Source: SIG673 sp045638685
GTDB lineage: Bacteria > Bacillota > Clostridia > Oscillospirales > CAG-272
Direction of reading: 5' to 3'
Length of the DNA stretch: 55,111 bases
Assembly (NCBI GenBank): GCA_045638685.1
Contig: JAZUBT010000044.1
Span: forward strand, 1-55,111
Shown one piece after another: positions 16,011-25,029 of the stretch. The position numbers were made by a program, and so were the translations under genes. Each line of letters opens with the position of its first letter. The first letter of the stretch is position 1. The notes beneath the pieces are model-generated. The model ran no database searches. It was given only the letters and a program-made list of their open reading frames with translations, and was not told the DNA's origin.

Positions 16011-16050
16011 AAATAGCAGAAGCACGGTAAATGTGCTTCTGCTATTTTTA
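16011..16050. terminator. Terminator after the antiporter gene
   Basis: A perfect 15-bp stem, aaatagcagaagcac/gtgcttctgctattt, closes a 7-base loop and is followed by TTATTC. Confidence 0.88.
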
Positions 16051-16204
16051 TTCTCGGCGGAGCAGAGAGACGCCTCGCTACGGAAATCAGATCGCAATAC
16101 AAACAGAGCAAATCATAATGAAACACGAGCAAAAAGCTCTGCGCAGATTTTTCGGTAAAACTTAGAACTAATTTAAAAATATCTAAAGTATATTATATAA
16201 ATAC

Positions 16205-16233
16205 TTGACAAATTATAAATTATATTTTATAAT
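16205..16233 (+). promoter_or_regulatory. Consensus promoter of the Mrr-like gene
   Basis: TTGACA at 16205-16210 and TATAAT at 16228-16233 with a 17-base spacer. Transcription from here could also feed the rbfA-miaA genes. Confidence 0.85.
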
Positions 16234-16289
16234 AAATAAGTAATAATGCGGTAAATGTTTACTGTTGATAACGGTAGGGAGGTAAGAAA

Positions 16290-17300
16290 ATGACGGTAGA
16301 GAATATAAAGAGTAATTACAAAGCGTACATGAAAAAATGTAAGAGAGATATTCTTGACGTTCTGAAAAACGGGCCTGCGCAGAGAAAAGATATTATCGAC
16401 AGTGTTCTTACGCTTTCGGGAATGACTAAGGACGAGCTTAACGATCGCTCGGCGAACGGCGCCTTTACGCTTTACAGAAGCATTGTCGGATCGGCACTTG
16501 CCGATATGAAGAAATACGGTGATATAAGCATCGACGAAAGCGGAGCGGTTTCCCTTAAGAAAAAGCCCGCCGTTATCATAAATGAAGCGGAGATAGCTCC
16601 GTATATTCTGAGCCTTTTACAGACAAGAGCGATGAACGCCTCGGAAATTACCGAAAAGGCGTGCGTATATTTCGGAGCATCAGAAACGCTTACGCTTGAG
16701 GACGATAAGGCGGTCAAAAAAACGGTGGAGAAGCTGCTTCCCTCGCTTGTGAAAAGAGGCAAGATAAGCTATATCGGCGGCAGATATTCGATAGGCTCGG
16801 ATATGATACTGATGAAAAGGCCCTCGTCCGTTTTTGAGGAGTTTATCTCCTTTTTGAACTCAAAGGGCGGGGAGTTTTTTGAAAGCTACTCTGCTATGCT
16901 TCTTGAAAAATATTTCATTACCTGCGGAAAGCTCGTCGGCTCCTGCAACGTTATCGGCGGCTCCGACGACGGTGGGATAGACGTTATGCTTACCGTTTCC
17001 GATTGGCTCGGTTTTGAGGATACGGTGCTTGTGCAGTGTAAGCAGAAGGCGAGCTCAAACGTAACTCTTAACGAGGTTAAGCAGTTTGTAGGCGCTTTTT
17101 ACGTTGAAAAAGGTACGAAGGGAATTTTTATGACCACCTCACGCTTTCACAGAGACGCGACAACGGTTATAAACGGACTTAGAGACATCGTGGCAATTGA
17201 CGGAAGAAAGCTGTTCGACATAGCTAAAAAATGCTCCTGCGGAATAATCCGTGAAGGAAACGATTTTGCGGTTGATTACGGATTTTTTGGGGTAAAATAA
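16290..17300 (+). CDS. Mrr-like restriction endonuclease-fold protein
   Basis: A 336-residue protein. Two N-terminal winged-helix-like segments (about 15-90 and 95-175; RKDIIDSVLTLSGMTKDEL, then APYILSLLQTRAMNASEITE) precede a PD-(D/E)xK nuclease domain of the Mrr_cat type (about 190-310). The catalytic pattern is visible as GGSDDGGIDV (D231) followed by VLVQCKQK (Q249-x-K251), the Q-x-K form common in Mrr and Holliday-junction-like nucleases, then LNEVKQFVGAFYVEKGTKGIFMTTS-like family sequence. Mrr proteins cut modified foreign DNA (type IV restriction). No methylase or specificity gene is adjacent, so it acts alone or is a housekeeping nuclease. It has its own promoter and codon use like its neighbours. 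Confidence 0.83.
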   Translation: MTVENIKSNYKAYMKKCKRDILDVLKNGPAQRKDIIDSVLTLSGMTKDELNDRSANGAFTLYRSIVGSALADMKKYGDISIDESGAVSLKKKPAVIINEAEIAPYILSLLQTRAMNASEITEKACVYFGASETLTLEDDKAVKKTVEKLLPSLVKRGKISYIGGRYSIGSDMILMKRPSSVFEEFISFLNSKGGEFFESYSAMLLEKYFITCGKLVGSCNVIGGSDDGGIDVMLTVSDWLGFEDTVLVQCKQKASSNVTLNEVKQFVGAFYVEKGTKGIFMTTSRFHRDATTVINGLRDIVAIDGRKLFDIAKKCSCGIIREGNDFAVDYGFFGVK

Positions 17301-17304
17301 GCGT

Positions 17305-17334
17305 AGAGCTAACCGCTTTGCGTTAAAGCGGCTC
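17305..17334 (+). other. Hairpin between the Mrr-like gene and rbfA
   Basis: agag/ctct flanks the perfect 7-bp stem ccgcttt/aaagcgg with loop gcgtt. No T run follows, so read-through into rbfA is likely. Confidence 0.4.
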
Positions 17335-17393
17335 TTGTAGGAAAAAGAGCCGGGTAAAACAATTTTGACAGAATAAAGGAAAGAAAGATAAAA

Positions 17394-17831
17394 ATGGCAG
17401 GATACAGACAGACAAGAATAAACGAGGAGATTATGCACGCGCTTTCGATGGCGGTAAGAGAGCTTAAGGATCCGAGAGTGCAGGGAAGCGTGGTTACGAT
17501 AACCGACGTTGAATGCGCAAAGGATCTTAAAAATGCTACCGTGTATTTTTCATTTTTTTCGAAAAAATACACCGAAAAGGACGTTAAGACCGCCCTTAAA
17601 GGCGCGGCGGGTTACCTCAGAACCTATCTTGCGACCAAGCTTAATTTAAGAGAAACGCCCTTGCTTGCGTTCTCCTACGATAACTCAATAGAAAGAGGAA
17701 ACAGAATTTCCGAGCTTCTTCGGGACGTTATGCCTACCTCTGCCGAAAAGACGGAGGGAAAAACCGACGCTGATGAAAAGGGCGTGGCGGAAAACGGCGA
17801 AGGACTGAGCGGCGGAGAAAAACAAAGCTAA
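17394..17831 (+). CDS. rbfA: Ribosome-binding factor A
   Basis: Binds the 30S subunit and helps maturation of the 16S rRNA 5' end, also in cold adaptation. The 145-residue protein begins YRQTRINEEIMHALSMAVRE and has the KH-like core with VTITDVECAKDLKNATVYFS and AAGYLRTYLATKLNLRETP, then FSYDNSIERGNRISELL. The last 25 or so residues are a charged tail rich in Glu, Gly and Lys. miaA starts 3 bases after the stop, so the two are co-transcribed. nusA and infB, frequent partners, are not present. Confidence 0.95.
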   Translation: MAGYRQTRINEEIMHALSMAVRELKDPRVQGSVVTITDVECAKDLKNATVYFSFFSKKYTEKDVKTALKGAAGYLRTYLATKLNLRETPLLAFSYDNSIERGNRISELLRDVMPTSAEKTEGKTDADEKGVAENGEGLSGGEKQS

Positions 17832-17834
17832 GCT

Positions 17835-18809
17835 ATGGGCGAAAAAATCAAGGTTATAGCGATAGTCGGCCCTACGGCGTCGGGAAAAACGGCGCTTTCG
17901 GTAGAGCTTGCAAAACGGCTCGGCGGAGAGATAATCTCCTGCGATTCGATGCAGATTTACCGTGATATGGATATAGGCACGGCAAAGGTAACCGAGGCGG
18001 AGGCGAGCGGAGTGCCGCATCACCTTGTCAGCTTTGTAAGTCCGAGCGAAAGCTTTTCCTGCGCCGATTACGCCGCTGTGGCGAGAGAGAAAATTAAGGA
18101 AATAACCGAAAGAGGCAGAGTGCCGATTTTCTGCGGCGGCACGGGACTTTATCTTGACAGTGTTCTTACCGAAAACGAGTTTTCCGAGACGGGAAAGGAC
18201 AGCGTGTGCAGGGAAAGGCTTATGAGCAAAAGCCCCGACGAGCTTTACGAGGAGCTGCTTAGGGTTGACCGCGAGGCGGCGGAAAAAACTCATAAAAACA
18301 ACGTAAAGCGGGTGGTTCGCGCCCTTGAAATTTACTATGCGACCGGTATAACTAAAACCGAGTGGGACAGACATTCAAGAGAAAAGGAAAGCCGCTATGA
18401 CGCGGTGATAATAGGACTTGATTTTAAGGACAGAGAGACGCTTTACGAAAGAATAAACCGCAGAGTTGACCTTATGATGGAAAACGGCCTTGTTTCTGAG
18501 GTGAGGTCGCTTGATAGCGAGAGCTTTCGTACGGGGACAGCATCGGCCGGAATAGGATATAAAGAGATACTTTCCTACCTTGACGGAAACGTAACGCTTT
18601 CCGAGGCGGTAGAGGAGATTAAAAAGAACTCAAGAAACTACGCCAAGCGTCAGCTGACGTGGTTTCGCAGAAATCAAAGGGTGCGTTGGATATATCCGGA
18701 TTTTCCGGAGAGCTACGGCGCAGTCGGGGAAAAACAGTCGCTTACTCCGAGTGGGAAGGAATTTGAACTTATTGTAAATTATACGGAAAGCATTATAAAT
18801 AACAGTTAA
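17835..18809 (+). CDS. miaA: tRNA dimethylallyltransferase
   Basis: Transfers a dimethylallyl group to N6 of A37 in tRNAs reading UNN codons. The P-loop GPTASGKT is at residues 11-18, followed by ISCDSMQIYRDMDIGTAKVT, the acceptor-contacting region VPHHLVSFVSPSESFS, FCGGTGLYLDSVL, and KRVVRALEIYYATG. Further on, RQLTWFRRN marks the C-terminal part. Length 324 fits. The gene lies 3 bases after rbfA. hfq and mutL, common partners elsewhere, are absent. Confidence 0.96.
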   Translation: MGEKIKVIAIVGPTASGKTALSVELAKRLGGEIISCDSMQIYRDMDIGTAKVTEAEASGVPHHLVSFVSPSESFSCADYAAVAREKIKEITERGRVPIFCGGTGLYLDSVLTENEFSETGKDSVCRERLMSKSPDELYEELLRVDREAAEKTHKNNVKRVVRALEIYYATGITKTEWDRHSREKESRYDAVIIGLDFKDRETLYERINRRVDLMMENGLVSEVRSLDSESFRTGTASAGIGYKEILSYLDGNVTLSEAVEEIKKNSRNYAKRQLTWFRRNQRVRWIYPDFPESYGAVGEKQSLTPSGKEFELIVNYTESIINNS

Positions 18810-18899
18810 TGTTATGTTATAATTATAAAATAAAGGAATGGACCGCGTTCCTTTTATCGACGTAACCGTTATAACGCTTGAAGGGAGACAGATGCTGCT

Positions 18900-19634
18900 G
18901 TGGATACGGAACAGAGAAAAGAGCTTAAAGACCGTTTCAGGTCGGTAAGAGAAAAAATCAATATCGCGTCCGGCGGCAGAGAGGTAACGCTCCTTGCGGC
19001 GACCAAAACGGTCAGCGCCGAGACGATAAACCTTGCGATAAAGGAAGAGGGACTTCGGTGCATCGGCGAAAACAAGGTGCAGGAGCTTGTCGAGAAATAT
19101 CCGTACATAAACAGAGAGGATATTGAAATCCATTTTATCGGAGGGCTTCAAACCAACAAGGTAAGACAGATAATAGACAAGGTTGACATGATACAGTCGC
19201 TTGACAGTCTGCGACTTGCAAAGGAGATTGATAAAAGAGCCGCGGCGATAGGCAAGGTAATGCCCGTGCTTGTCGAGATAAACATAGGCAGAGAGCCTGA
19301 AAAGGGTGGGATTATGCCCGAGGAGGCGGAGAGCTTTATAAAAGAAGCGGTAAAGTTTAAAAACATAAAAATACAAGGTCTTATGACCATGGCGCCCGCG
19401 AGGATTACCGAGGCGGAGTACGAAAGATACTTTTCCGAGGTAAAGCAGATTTACGAAAGAACGAAAGCTCTTGGCGTTGAGGGAGCCGATATGAAAATAC
19501 TCAGTATGGGAATGTCGGAAAGCTACGAGGCGGCGGCAAGATGCGGCGCGTCTCTCGTAAGAGTGGGAAGCGCACTGTTCGGAAAGCGAGTTTATCCGCA
19601 GCCGAGCGGAGCAGAGCAAAGCGTTGTGAAGTAA
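18900..19634 (+). CDS. YggS/YlmE family PLP homeostasis protein
   Basis: Binds pyridoxal phosphate and helps control free PLP and amino acid balance in the cytoplasm; no catalytic activity is established for the family. The PLP lysine is K36 in LLAATKTVSAETI. Other family landmarks are IGENKVQELVEKY, HFIGGLQTNKVRQI, LVEINIGREPEKGGI and LSMGMSESYEAAARCGASLVR-like sequence near the end. The start is a GTG at 18900 with AAGGGAG about 12 bases upstream. The next gene is sepF, which mirrors the conserved ylmE-sepF order of Gram-positive division clusters. Confidence 0.95.
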   Translation: MDTEQRKELKDRFRSVREKINIASGGREVTLLAATKTVSAETINLAIKEEGLRCIGENKVQELVEKYPYINREDIEIHFIGGLQTNKVRQIIDKVDMIQSLDSLRLAKEIDKRAAAIGKVMPVLVEINIGREPEKGGIMPEEAESFIKEAVKFKNIKIQGLMTMAPARITEAEYERYFSEVKQIYERTKALGVEGADMKILSMGMSESYEAAARCGASLVRVGSALFGKRVYPQPSGAEQSVVK

Positions 19635-19802
19635 AAGCAGCGGCAGGTCAGGTTACCTGTCGTTAAGTACAGATATTATCAAATCGCAAGATAAGAACAG
19701 TGGCGTAAGCATAGAGTTAGTTTGGCATTAAATCTAAATTCGTTCTTACAAAAATAAACAAAATCCAAATATAAAAATCCGCAACTAAATAAGGAGGAAA
19801 AT

Positions 19803-20168
19803 ATGAGCTTATTTAACAACATCAGAAAAAGCGATCCGTATGAGGAGGAGAGCTACGAATACAAAAACGTTCAGCCCGTGGTTGAACCCCCTTTGCCGAA
19901 GGTTGAGCCCGTGCAAAGCGCCGCCGCTCTTAAAATGAAGGTGGTACGTCCGAGCAGCCTCGGAGACGCGACCGGTATAGCAGACAGTCTTAAGGCAGGA
20001 CAGACGGTTGTTCTTAACCTTGACGACGTAGATGACGAAACCGCGAAAAGAATGATAGACTACATAGCGGGCGTAATTTACGCGATTAACGGAAAGATAG
20101 AGCGTCCGTCCGACAGAACCTTCCTTCTTACACCCGACGGAGTTTCGGTAGATGCGTCTAAAATATAA
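19803..20168 (+). CDS. sepF: Cell division protein SepF
   Basis: Binds FtsZ and the membrane and bundles FtsZ filaments at the septum. The 121-residue protein has a short N terminus (MSLFNNIRKSDPYEEE) in place of the longer amphipathic MinD-like helix of Bacillus SepF, then a Pro/Glu linker, then the SepF domain (about 42-121) with VVRPSSLGDATGIADSLKAG, VVLNLDDVDDETAKRMIDY and a closing RTFLLTPDGVSV. A strong AAGGAGG site precedes the ATG. ylmG, ylmH and divIVA, often found between sepF and ileS, are missing here. Confidence 0.94.
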   Translation: MSLFNNIRKSDPYEEESYEYKNVQPVVEPPLPKVEPVQSAAALKMKVVRPSSLGDATGIADSLKAGQTVVLNLDDVDDETAKRMIDYIAGVIYAINGKIERPSDRTFLLTPDGVSVDASKI

Positions 20169-20274
20169 GTCGGCAACGTGTAAGCGCCCATAGGGTTATA
20201 GCCGACGCGTTTGTTGTGCGCAAAAATTTTTTAGCATAAAAATAATAAAATCAAAATACAGGAGAACCTCAAAA

Positions 20275-23064
20275 ATGGCAACCGATTTTTCAAAAACACT
20301 TAATCTGCCCGTAACCGACTTCGCGATGAGGGCAAATCTTCCGCAGCGTGAGCCGGATATGCTGAAGGAGTGGGAAAGCGACTCGTTATATAAAGCTCTT
20401 ATGGAGAAGAACGAGGGTAAGCAGAAGTATATTCTTCACGACGGACCTCCCTACGCAAACGGAGATATTCACATAGGACACGCACTTAATAAGCTCCTTA
20501 AGGACTTTATCGTCCGCTATCAGAACATGAGCGGAAAGCACGCTCCTTTCGTGCCCGGTTGGGACTGCCACGGACTTCCCGCAGAAAGCGCGATAATCAA
20601 GCAGACAAAGCTTGACAGAGGCTCTATGACCGTTTCCGAGTTCCGTAACAAGTGCAAGGACTTCGTTCTTTCCTACGTTGACAGACAGAGAGAGGGCTTT
20701 AAGCGTCTCGGAATTATCGGAGATTGGGAGAACCCGTATCTTACCTTAAAGCCTGAATTTGAGGCAAAGCAGATAGAGGTGTTCGGCGAGATGGCGAAGA
20801 AGGGCTATATCTACAAGGGTATGAAGCCTGTTTATTGGTGCGCCTACGACGAGACCGCTCTTGCAGAGGCGGAGATTGAGTATAACGACGACGCCTGCGA
20901 CTCTATATTTGTAAAATTCGAGGTAACCGACGACCTTGGCGGAAAGATTAAGGGAATGTCCGGTGCCCCCGAAAAAATCTATTTTGTAATCTGGACGACC
21001 ACCACGTGGACGCTCCCCGGAAATATGGGTATCTGTCTTAACCCTGACTTTGACTACTCGGTGGTTAAGGTTGGAGACGAGGCTTATATCATAGCTTCCG
21101 AGCTTCTTTCCGGAGTTGCTAAAGCGACCGGTATCGAGGAGTATGAGGTTGTAGGTACTTTAAAGGGAAGAGATATGGACGGCATGAAGGCGGCTCATCC
21201 TTTCCTTGACAGAGAGTCCTACGTAATAAACGGAGCTCACGTAACGCTTGAGGGCGGTACGGGCTGCGTTCACACCGCTCCCGGATTTGGTATCGAGGAC
21301 TTTGACGTATGGCGTAAATATAAAGATCTTCCGAAGCTTATAGTTCCGGTTGACTCAAAGGGAAAGCTTACCGAGCTTGCGGGAAAATACAGTGGACTTA
21401 CCACAAGTCAGGCAAACGTTGAAATACTTAAAGACCTTAAAGAAAGCGGAGCGCTTCTCGCGGTACAGAAGATAGTTCACTCCTACCCGCACTGCTGGAG
21501 ATGTAAGAACCCGATAATCTACCGCGCGACCGAGCAGTGGTTTGCTTCCGTTTCCGATATGACCAAGGACGCCGTTAAGGCTTGCGACGATATTGAATGG
21601 CTTCCCGTATGGGGTAAAGACAGAATGGTAGCTATGATACGCGAGAGAAACGACTGGTGTATCTCCCGTCAGAGAAACTGGGGCGTACCGATTCCGATTC
21701 TTTACTGTCAGGATTGCGGAAAATATATTATAAATGATACTACCATAAAGGCTGTTTCGGCTCTGTTCAGAGAAAAGGGATCCAACGCTTGGTATGATCT
21801 GCCCGCAGAGGAGATAGTTCCCGGACTTAAGTGTGAGTGCGGCTGCACCCGCTTTACCAAGGAAAAGGATATAATGGACGTTTGGTTCGACTCGGGATCC
21901 TCCCACGCGGCGGTTCTTGAGGAAAGAGAGGAGCTGGAGGCTCCCGCAGACCTCTACCTTGAGGGCGGAGACCAGTACAGAGGCTGGTTCCAGTCGTCTA
22001 TGCTTACCAGCATCGCGGCAAGAGGAAGAGCTCCTTATAAGAAGATAGTTACACACGGCTGGACGGTTGACGGAGAGGGTAAGGCTATGCATAAGAGCCT
22101 CGGCAACGCCGTTTCCCCGAAAGAGGTCATAGACACTTACGGAGCGGATATTCTCCGCCTCTGGGTATCCTCGGTTGACTTTACCGTTGACGCAAGAATA
22201 TCTAAGGATATACTTAAGCAGCTTTCCGAGGTTTACCGTAAAATCCGTAACACGGCGAGAATACTTATGGGTAACCTTGGCACCGCCGAAACCGACTTTA
22301 ACCCCGACACCGATATGGTTGACGAGGATAGGCTTCCCGATATAGACAAGTGGGCGCTCGCAAGACTTAACAAGCTCACGAAAAACGTAAAAGAAGCGTA
22401 CGAAAGCTGTCAGTTCCATATCGCATTCCACGAAATAAGCAACTTCTGTACTACCGAGATGTCCAAGCTCTACATCGACATTTCCAAGGACAGAACCTAC
22501 GTTGACAAAAAGGACGGAGAGGGACGCCGCGCGGCGCAGACCACGATGTATAAGGTTCTCTCCGCTCTTACGAGACTTGTTTCTCCGATACTTGCGTTTA
22601 CCGCAGACGAAATCTGGAAATCAATGCCTCACTTAAAGACGGACGATGTAAGAAACGTTGTTCTTAACCTTATGCCCGAGTACGATGCGAGCGAGCCGTT
22701 TGCAAAGGAAGAGGAAAAGTACGAAAGACTCTTCGAGCTTCGCGACGCTGTACTTTCGGCGCTTGAGGTTGCCAGAACCGAGAAGCTTATAGGTAAGTCT
22801 CTTGAAGCAAAGGTTACGTTAACCGCTGACGGTGAAACCTATGAGTTCCTTAATTCCTTTGACAGCGAGGAGCTTTCCGACGTATTTATCGTATCGAAGA
22901 CCGTTCTTGTAAAGGGAGCTCCCGATAACGGCGAGGCTCTTTCGGTAGCGGTTGCAAAGGCTGACGGCGAAAAGTGCGCACGCTGCTGGAAGCACTCCGA
23001 GGAAGCGATTAAGGTCGAGGAAGAGTTTGTCTGCCCGCGTTGTAAGAGAATACTCGGCAGGTAA
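20275..23064 (+). CDS. ileS: Isoleucine-tRNA ligase
   Basis: Charges tRNA-Ile with isoleucine and edits valine. The 929-residue class I synthetase shows GPPYANGDIHIGHALNK (HIGH at 66-69), the editing domain with VIWTTTTWTLPGN, DVWFDSGSSHAA, and the second signature as GKAMHKSLGN near residue 602, a known variant of KMSKS. The C terminus carries a zinc-binding motif, CARCWKHSEE with CPRC, as in the common bacterial type. No T-box precedes the gene; only about 107 bases separate it from sepF. Two copies of an interspersed repeat start four bases after the stop. Confidence 0.97.
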   Translation: MATDFSKTLNLPVTDFAMRANLPQREPDMLKEWESDSLYKALMEKNEGKQKYILHDGPPYANGDIHIGHALNKLLKDFIVRYQNMSGKHAPFVPGWDCHGLPAESAIIKQTKLDRGSMTVSEFRNKCKDFVLSYVDRQREGFKRLGIIGDWENPYLTLKPEFEAKQIEVFGEMAKKGYIYKGMKPVYWCAYDETALAEAEIEYNDDACDSIFVKFEVTDDLGGKIKGMSGAPEKIYFVIWTTTTWTLPGNMGICLNPDFDYSVVKVGDEAYIIASELLSGVAKATGIEEYEVVGTLKGRDMDGMKAAHPFLDRESYVINGAHVTLEGGTGCVHTAPGFGIEDFDVWRKYKDLPKLIVPVDSKGKLTELAGKYSGLTTSQANVEILKDLKESGALLAVQKIVHSYPHCWRCKNPIIYRATEQWFASVSDMTKDAVKACDDIEWLPVWGKDRMVAMIRERNDWCISRQRNWGVPIPILYCQDCGKYIINDTTIKAVSALFREKGSNAWYDLPAEEIVPGLKCECGCTRFTKEKDIMDVWFDSGSSHAAVLEEREELEAPADLYLEGGDQYRGWFQSSMLTSIAARGRAPYKKIVTHGWTVDGEGKAMHKSLGNAVSPKEVIDTYGADILRLWVSSVDFTVDARISKDILKQLSEVYRKIRNTARILMGNLGTAETDFNPDTDMVDEDRLPDIDKWALARLNKLTKNVKEAYESCQFHIAFHEISNFCTTEMSKLYIDISKDRTYVDKKDGEGRRAAQTTMYKVLSALTRLVSPILAFTADEIWKSMPHLKTDDVRNVVLNLMPEYDASEPFAKEEEKYERLFELRDAVLSALEVARTEKLIGKSLEAKVTLTADGETYEFLNSFDSEELSDVFIVSKTVLVKGAPDNGEALSVAVAKADGEKCARCWKHSEEAIKVEEEFVCPRCKRILGR

Positions 23065-23067
23065 ACC

Positions 23068-23141
23068 GGGTAGCACCCGCTGGCGAATGGCGACGGTTTT
23101 ATTTGAGCAAACATATCGAGCGTCGCTAAAATTAAGGTTTT
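23068..23141 (+). repeat. Interspersed repeat, module A, copy 2
   Basis: gggtagcaccc, then tggcgaatggcgacgg, then the core tttatttgagcaaacatatc, then gcgtcgctaaaattaaggtt. It recurs 132 bases downstream at 23200 almost unchanged, and starts four bases after the ileS stop. Confidence 0.92.
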
Positions 23142-23199
23142 CCGCTTTGTTCAAGCGTTTGGGCGTAGCCGTAAATAAAGTTTTTGCCAAGCTTTTTGC
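23139..23199 (+). repeat. Interspersed repeat, module B
   Basis: Runs through cgctttgttcaagcgtttgg and gcgtagccgtaaataaag to tttttgccaagctttttg. The cgctt/aagcg ends form a small stem-loop. Three inverted copies occur at 41818-42060. Confidence 0.88.
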
Positions 23200-23273
23200 G
23201 GGTAGCACCCGATGGCGAATGGCGACGGTTTTATTTGAGCAAACATATCGAGCGTCGCTAAAATTAAGGTTTT
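23200..23273 (+). repeat. Interspersed repeat, module A, copy 3
   Basis: Nearly identical to the copy at 23068 with a 132-base offset, ending 60 bases before lspA. Confidence 0.92.
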
Positions 23274-23332
23274 TATACGGAGAGGGAGGCGGCTCCTTCT
23301 CCGTTTAACTGTAACTCCTAAAGGAATTTTTT

Positions 23333-23869
23333 GTGAAAAAGATAAAGATATCCATAGATAAAAAAGGAGCGATAATCGCTCTGTCGGTAACACTTTTTAC
23401 CGTTTTTGCCGATTATTTTTCAAAAATATCGGTCATGAAAAACATGGAGCTTCGTGAAAGCATACCTATAATAAAAAACGTTTTTCATATTACCTATATA
23501 ACCAATCCCGGGGCGGCGTTTGGCAGCTTTTCGGACGCGAGGTGGGTTTTTATGACCGCCTCTGCTATAATGATAGCCGCGCTTGTCGCGTTGCTACTGT
23601 TCTGGGACGATAAAAGCACGCTCTTTTACGTTTCGACGTCAATGGTTCTCGGCGGTGGAATCGGTAATATGATAGACAGAATATTTTACGGAGAGGTGGT
23701 TGATTTTCTCGACTTTTGCGCCTTTCCTGAGCTTTGGTCGTGGATTTTTAACCTTGCCGACTCCTTTGTTTGTGTTGGCGTAGGCCTTTTGCTGCTTTAC
23801 TATATTTTGTCCGAGGTTAAGCACCAAAAAGCGGAAAATGAAAAAAAGAACGGTGATAGGGGAGAATAA
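23333..23869 (+). CDS. lspA: Lipoprotein signal peptidase
   Basis: An aspartic peptidase in the membrane that removes signal peptides from diacylglyceryl-prolipoproteins. Four membrane helices are visible. The catalytic aspartates are D124 in GNMIDRIFYGEVVDF and D143 in WIFNLADSFVCVG, and the conserved asparagine of the substrate pocket lies in TNPGAAFGSF. At 178 residues it has a longer charged C-terminal tail than usual. The start is a GTG at 23333 with AAAGGA upstream. The rluD-like gene follows 66 bases later, the usual lspA-rluD pairing. Confidence 0.95.
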   Translation: MKKIKISIDKKGAIIALSVTLFTVFADYFSKISVMKNMELRESIPIIKNVFHITYITNPGAAFGSFSDARWVFMTASAIMIAALVALLLFWDDKSTLFYVSTSMVLGGGIGNMIDRIFYGEVVDFLDFCAFPELWSWIFNLADSFVCVGVGLLLLYYILSEVKHQKAENEKKNGDRGE

Positions 23870-23935
23870 ACTCCTCTGTATCCTACTTGAATTAAAAAGC
23901 AGAGCTAATGAAAAACAATGGCAGGAGGTGCGGTT

Positions 23936-24841
23936 TTGGACGGACAGAGACTTGACTTATACGTTTCGGAAACGGAAAAAATCACACGCTCCGCAGCTCA
24001 AAAGCTGATTGAAAACGGACTTGTTACCGTAAACGGAGCGGTAAAACCAAAAAACTACAAAATAACCGAGCGCGATGAGATAGAGGTGGATTATCCCGAG
24101 CCCGTGCCCGATACCGCGCTACCCGAAAACATACCGCTTGACGTTGTGTATGAGGATAGCGAGCTTATAGTGGTTAATAAGCCTAAGGGAATGGTTGTTC
24201 ACCCTGCGGCAGGAAACTACACAGGAACGCTGGTTAACGCGCTCCTTTACCACTGTAAGGACGGACTTTCGGGAATAAACGGGGTTATCCGTCCGGGCAT
24301 TGTGCACAGAATAGATAAGGACACCGCGGGGCTGCTTGTCGTAGCGAAAAACGACCTCTCTCATCTCTCTCTTGCTTCCCAGATAAAGGAGCGCAAGGCG
24401 GATAGAGTCTATCACGCCATTGTTACGGGTAACCTTAAAGAGGACGAGGGAACGGTTAACAAACCGATAGGCAGACACCCGAGCGACAGAAAAAGAATGG
24501 CTGTTACACAGGACGGCCGCGAGGCGGTAACTCACTACAAGGTGCTTCGTCGGTTCAGCGGTTATACCTACGTCGAGGTAAGGCTTGAGACGGGAAGAAC
24601 GCATCAGATAAGGGTTCATTTTTCAAGTCTCGGACACCCGATTATGGGAGATACCGTGTATGGCGGCGGAAACACGCCCTTTGAAAAGAAAAACCCCGCC
24701 TTGTTTTCGGGACAGACGCTTTACGCTAAAACGGTTGGATTTGTTCATCCGAAAAGCGGTGAGCATAAGGTTATTGAGGCGCCACTGCCCGAATGGTTTT
24801 TGAAAATAATCGCCGCACTTGAAAAAAGAGACGGTGAATAA
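23936..24841 (+). CDS. RluA/RluD-family pseudouridine synthase
   Basis: Isomerises uridines in rRNA (in the RluD group, positions of helix 69 of 23S rRNA). An S4 RNA-binding domain (GQRLDLYVSETEKITRSAAQ, then LIENGLVTVNG) comes first, then the catalytic domain with HRIDKDTAGLLVVAKND, whose aspartate is D127, and LETGRTHQIRVHFSSLGHP-type sequence. I chose the TTG at 23936 because a perfect AGGAGGTG (23923-23930) sits five bases before it; the in-frame ATG at 23918 overlaps that site and is unlikely. Length 301. The target base cannot be read from the sequence alone. Confidence 0.93.
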   Translation: MDGQRLDLYVSETEKITRSAAQKLIENGLVTVNGAVKPKNYKITERDEIEVDYPEPVPDTALPENIPLDVVYEDSELIVVNKPKGMVVHPAAGNYTGTLVNALLYHCKDGLSGINGVIRPGIVHRIDKDTAGLLVVAKNDLSHLSLASQIKERKADRVYHAIVTGNLKEDEGTVNKPIGRHPSDRKRMAVTQDGREAVTHYKVLRRFSGYTYVEVRLETGRTHQIRVHFSSLGHPIMGDTVYGGGNTPFEKKNPALFSGQTLYAKTVGFVHPKSGEHKVIEAPLPEWFLKIIAALEKRDGE

Positions 24842-24986
24842 TAAAAGTGTTTACTACCAAAAACGGACACGGGTTAATAAAGCGCTTGCCGTCCCCGAAA
24901 AACAAGGGGCGCGGATTGATAAAAGTTTTTACTGCCCTTAAAAAAGGGGCGCGGATTAATAATATTGCTTGCCGCCAAAAAAAGAG
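24830..24986 (+). repeat. 41-bp degenerate tandem repeat, about 3.5 copies
   Basis: ggacacgggtt (24864), ggggcgcggatt (24905) and ggggcgcggatt (24946) are spaced exactly 41 bases apart, each followed by a/gataa... and a tactgccc or cttgccg segment. A partial copy precedes them. The array fills the gap between the rluD-like gene and metG. Confidence 0.75.
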
Positions 24987-25029
24987 CGAGCTTTGACAAA
25001 ATGACCTTTAAAAGAAAGGAAACAAACCA

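Larger units (their letters stand above)
15988..16289 (+). other. Intergenic region with terminator and promoter
   Basis: About 300 bases holding the antiporter terminator (16011-16050) and the promoter of the Mrr-like gene (16205-16233). The DNA between them shows nothing else. Confidence 0.6.

Noticed and set aside
21355..22431. 358-residue minus-strand open frame inside ileS
   Set aside because: Antisense shadow of a clear isoleucine-tRNA ligase.
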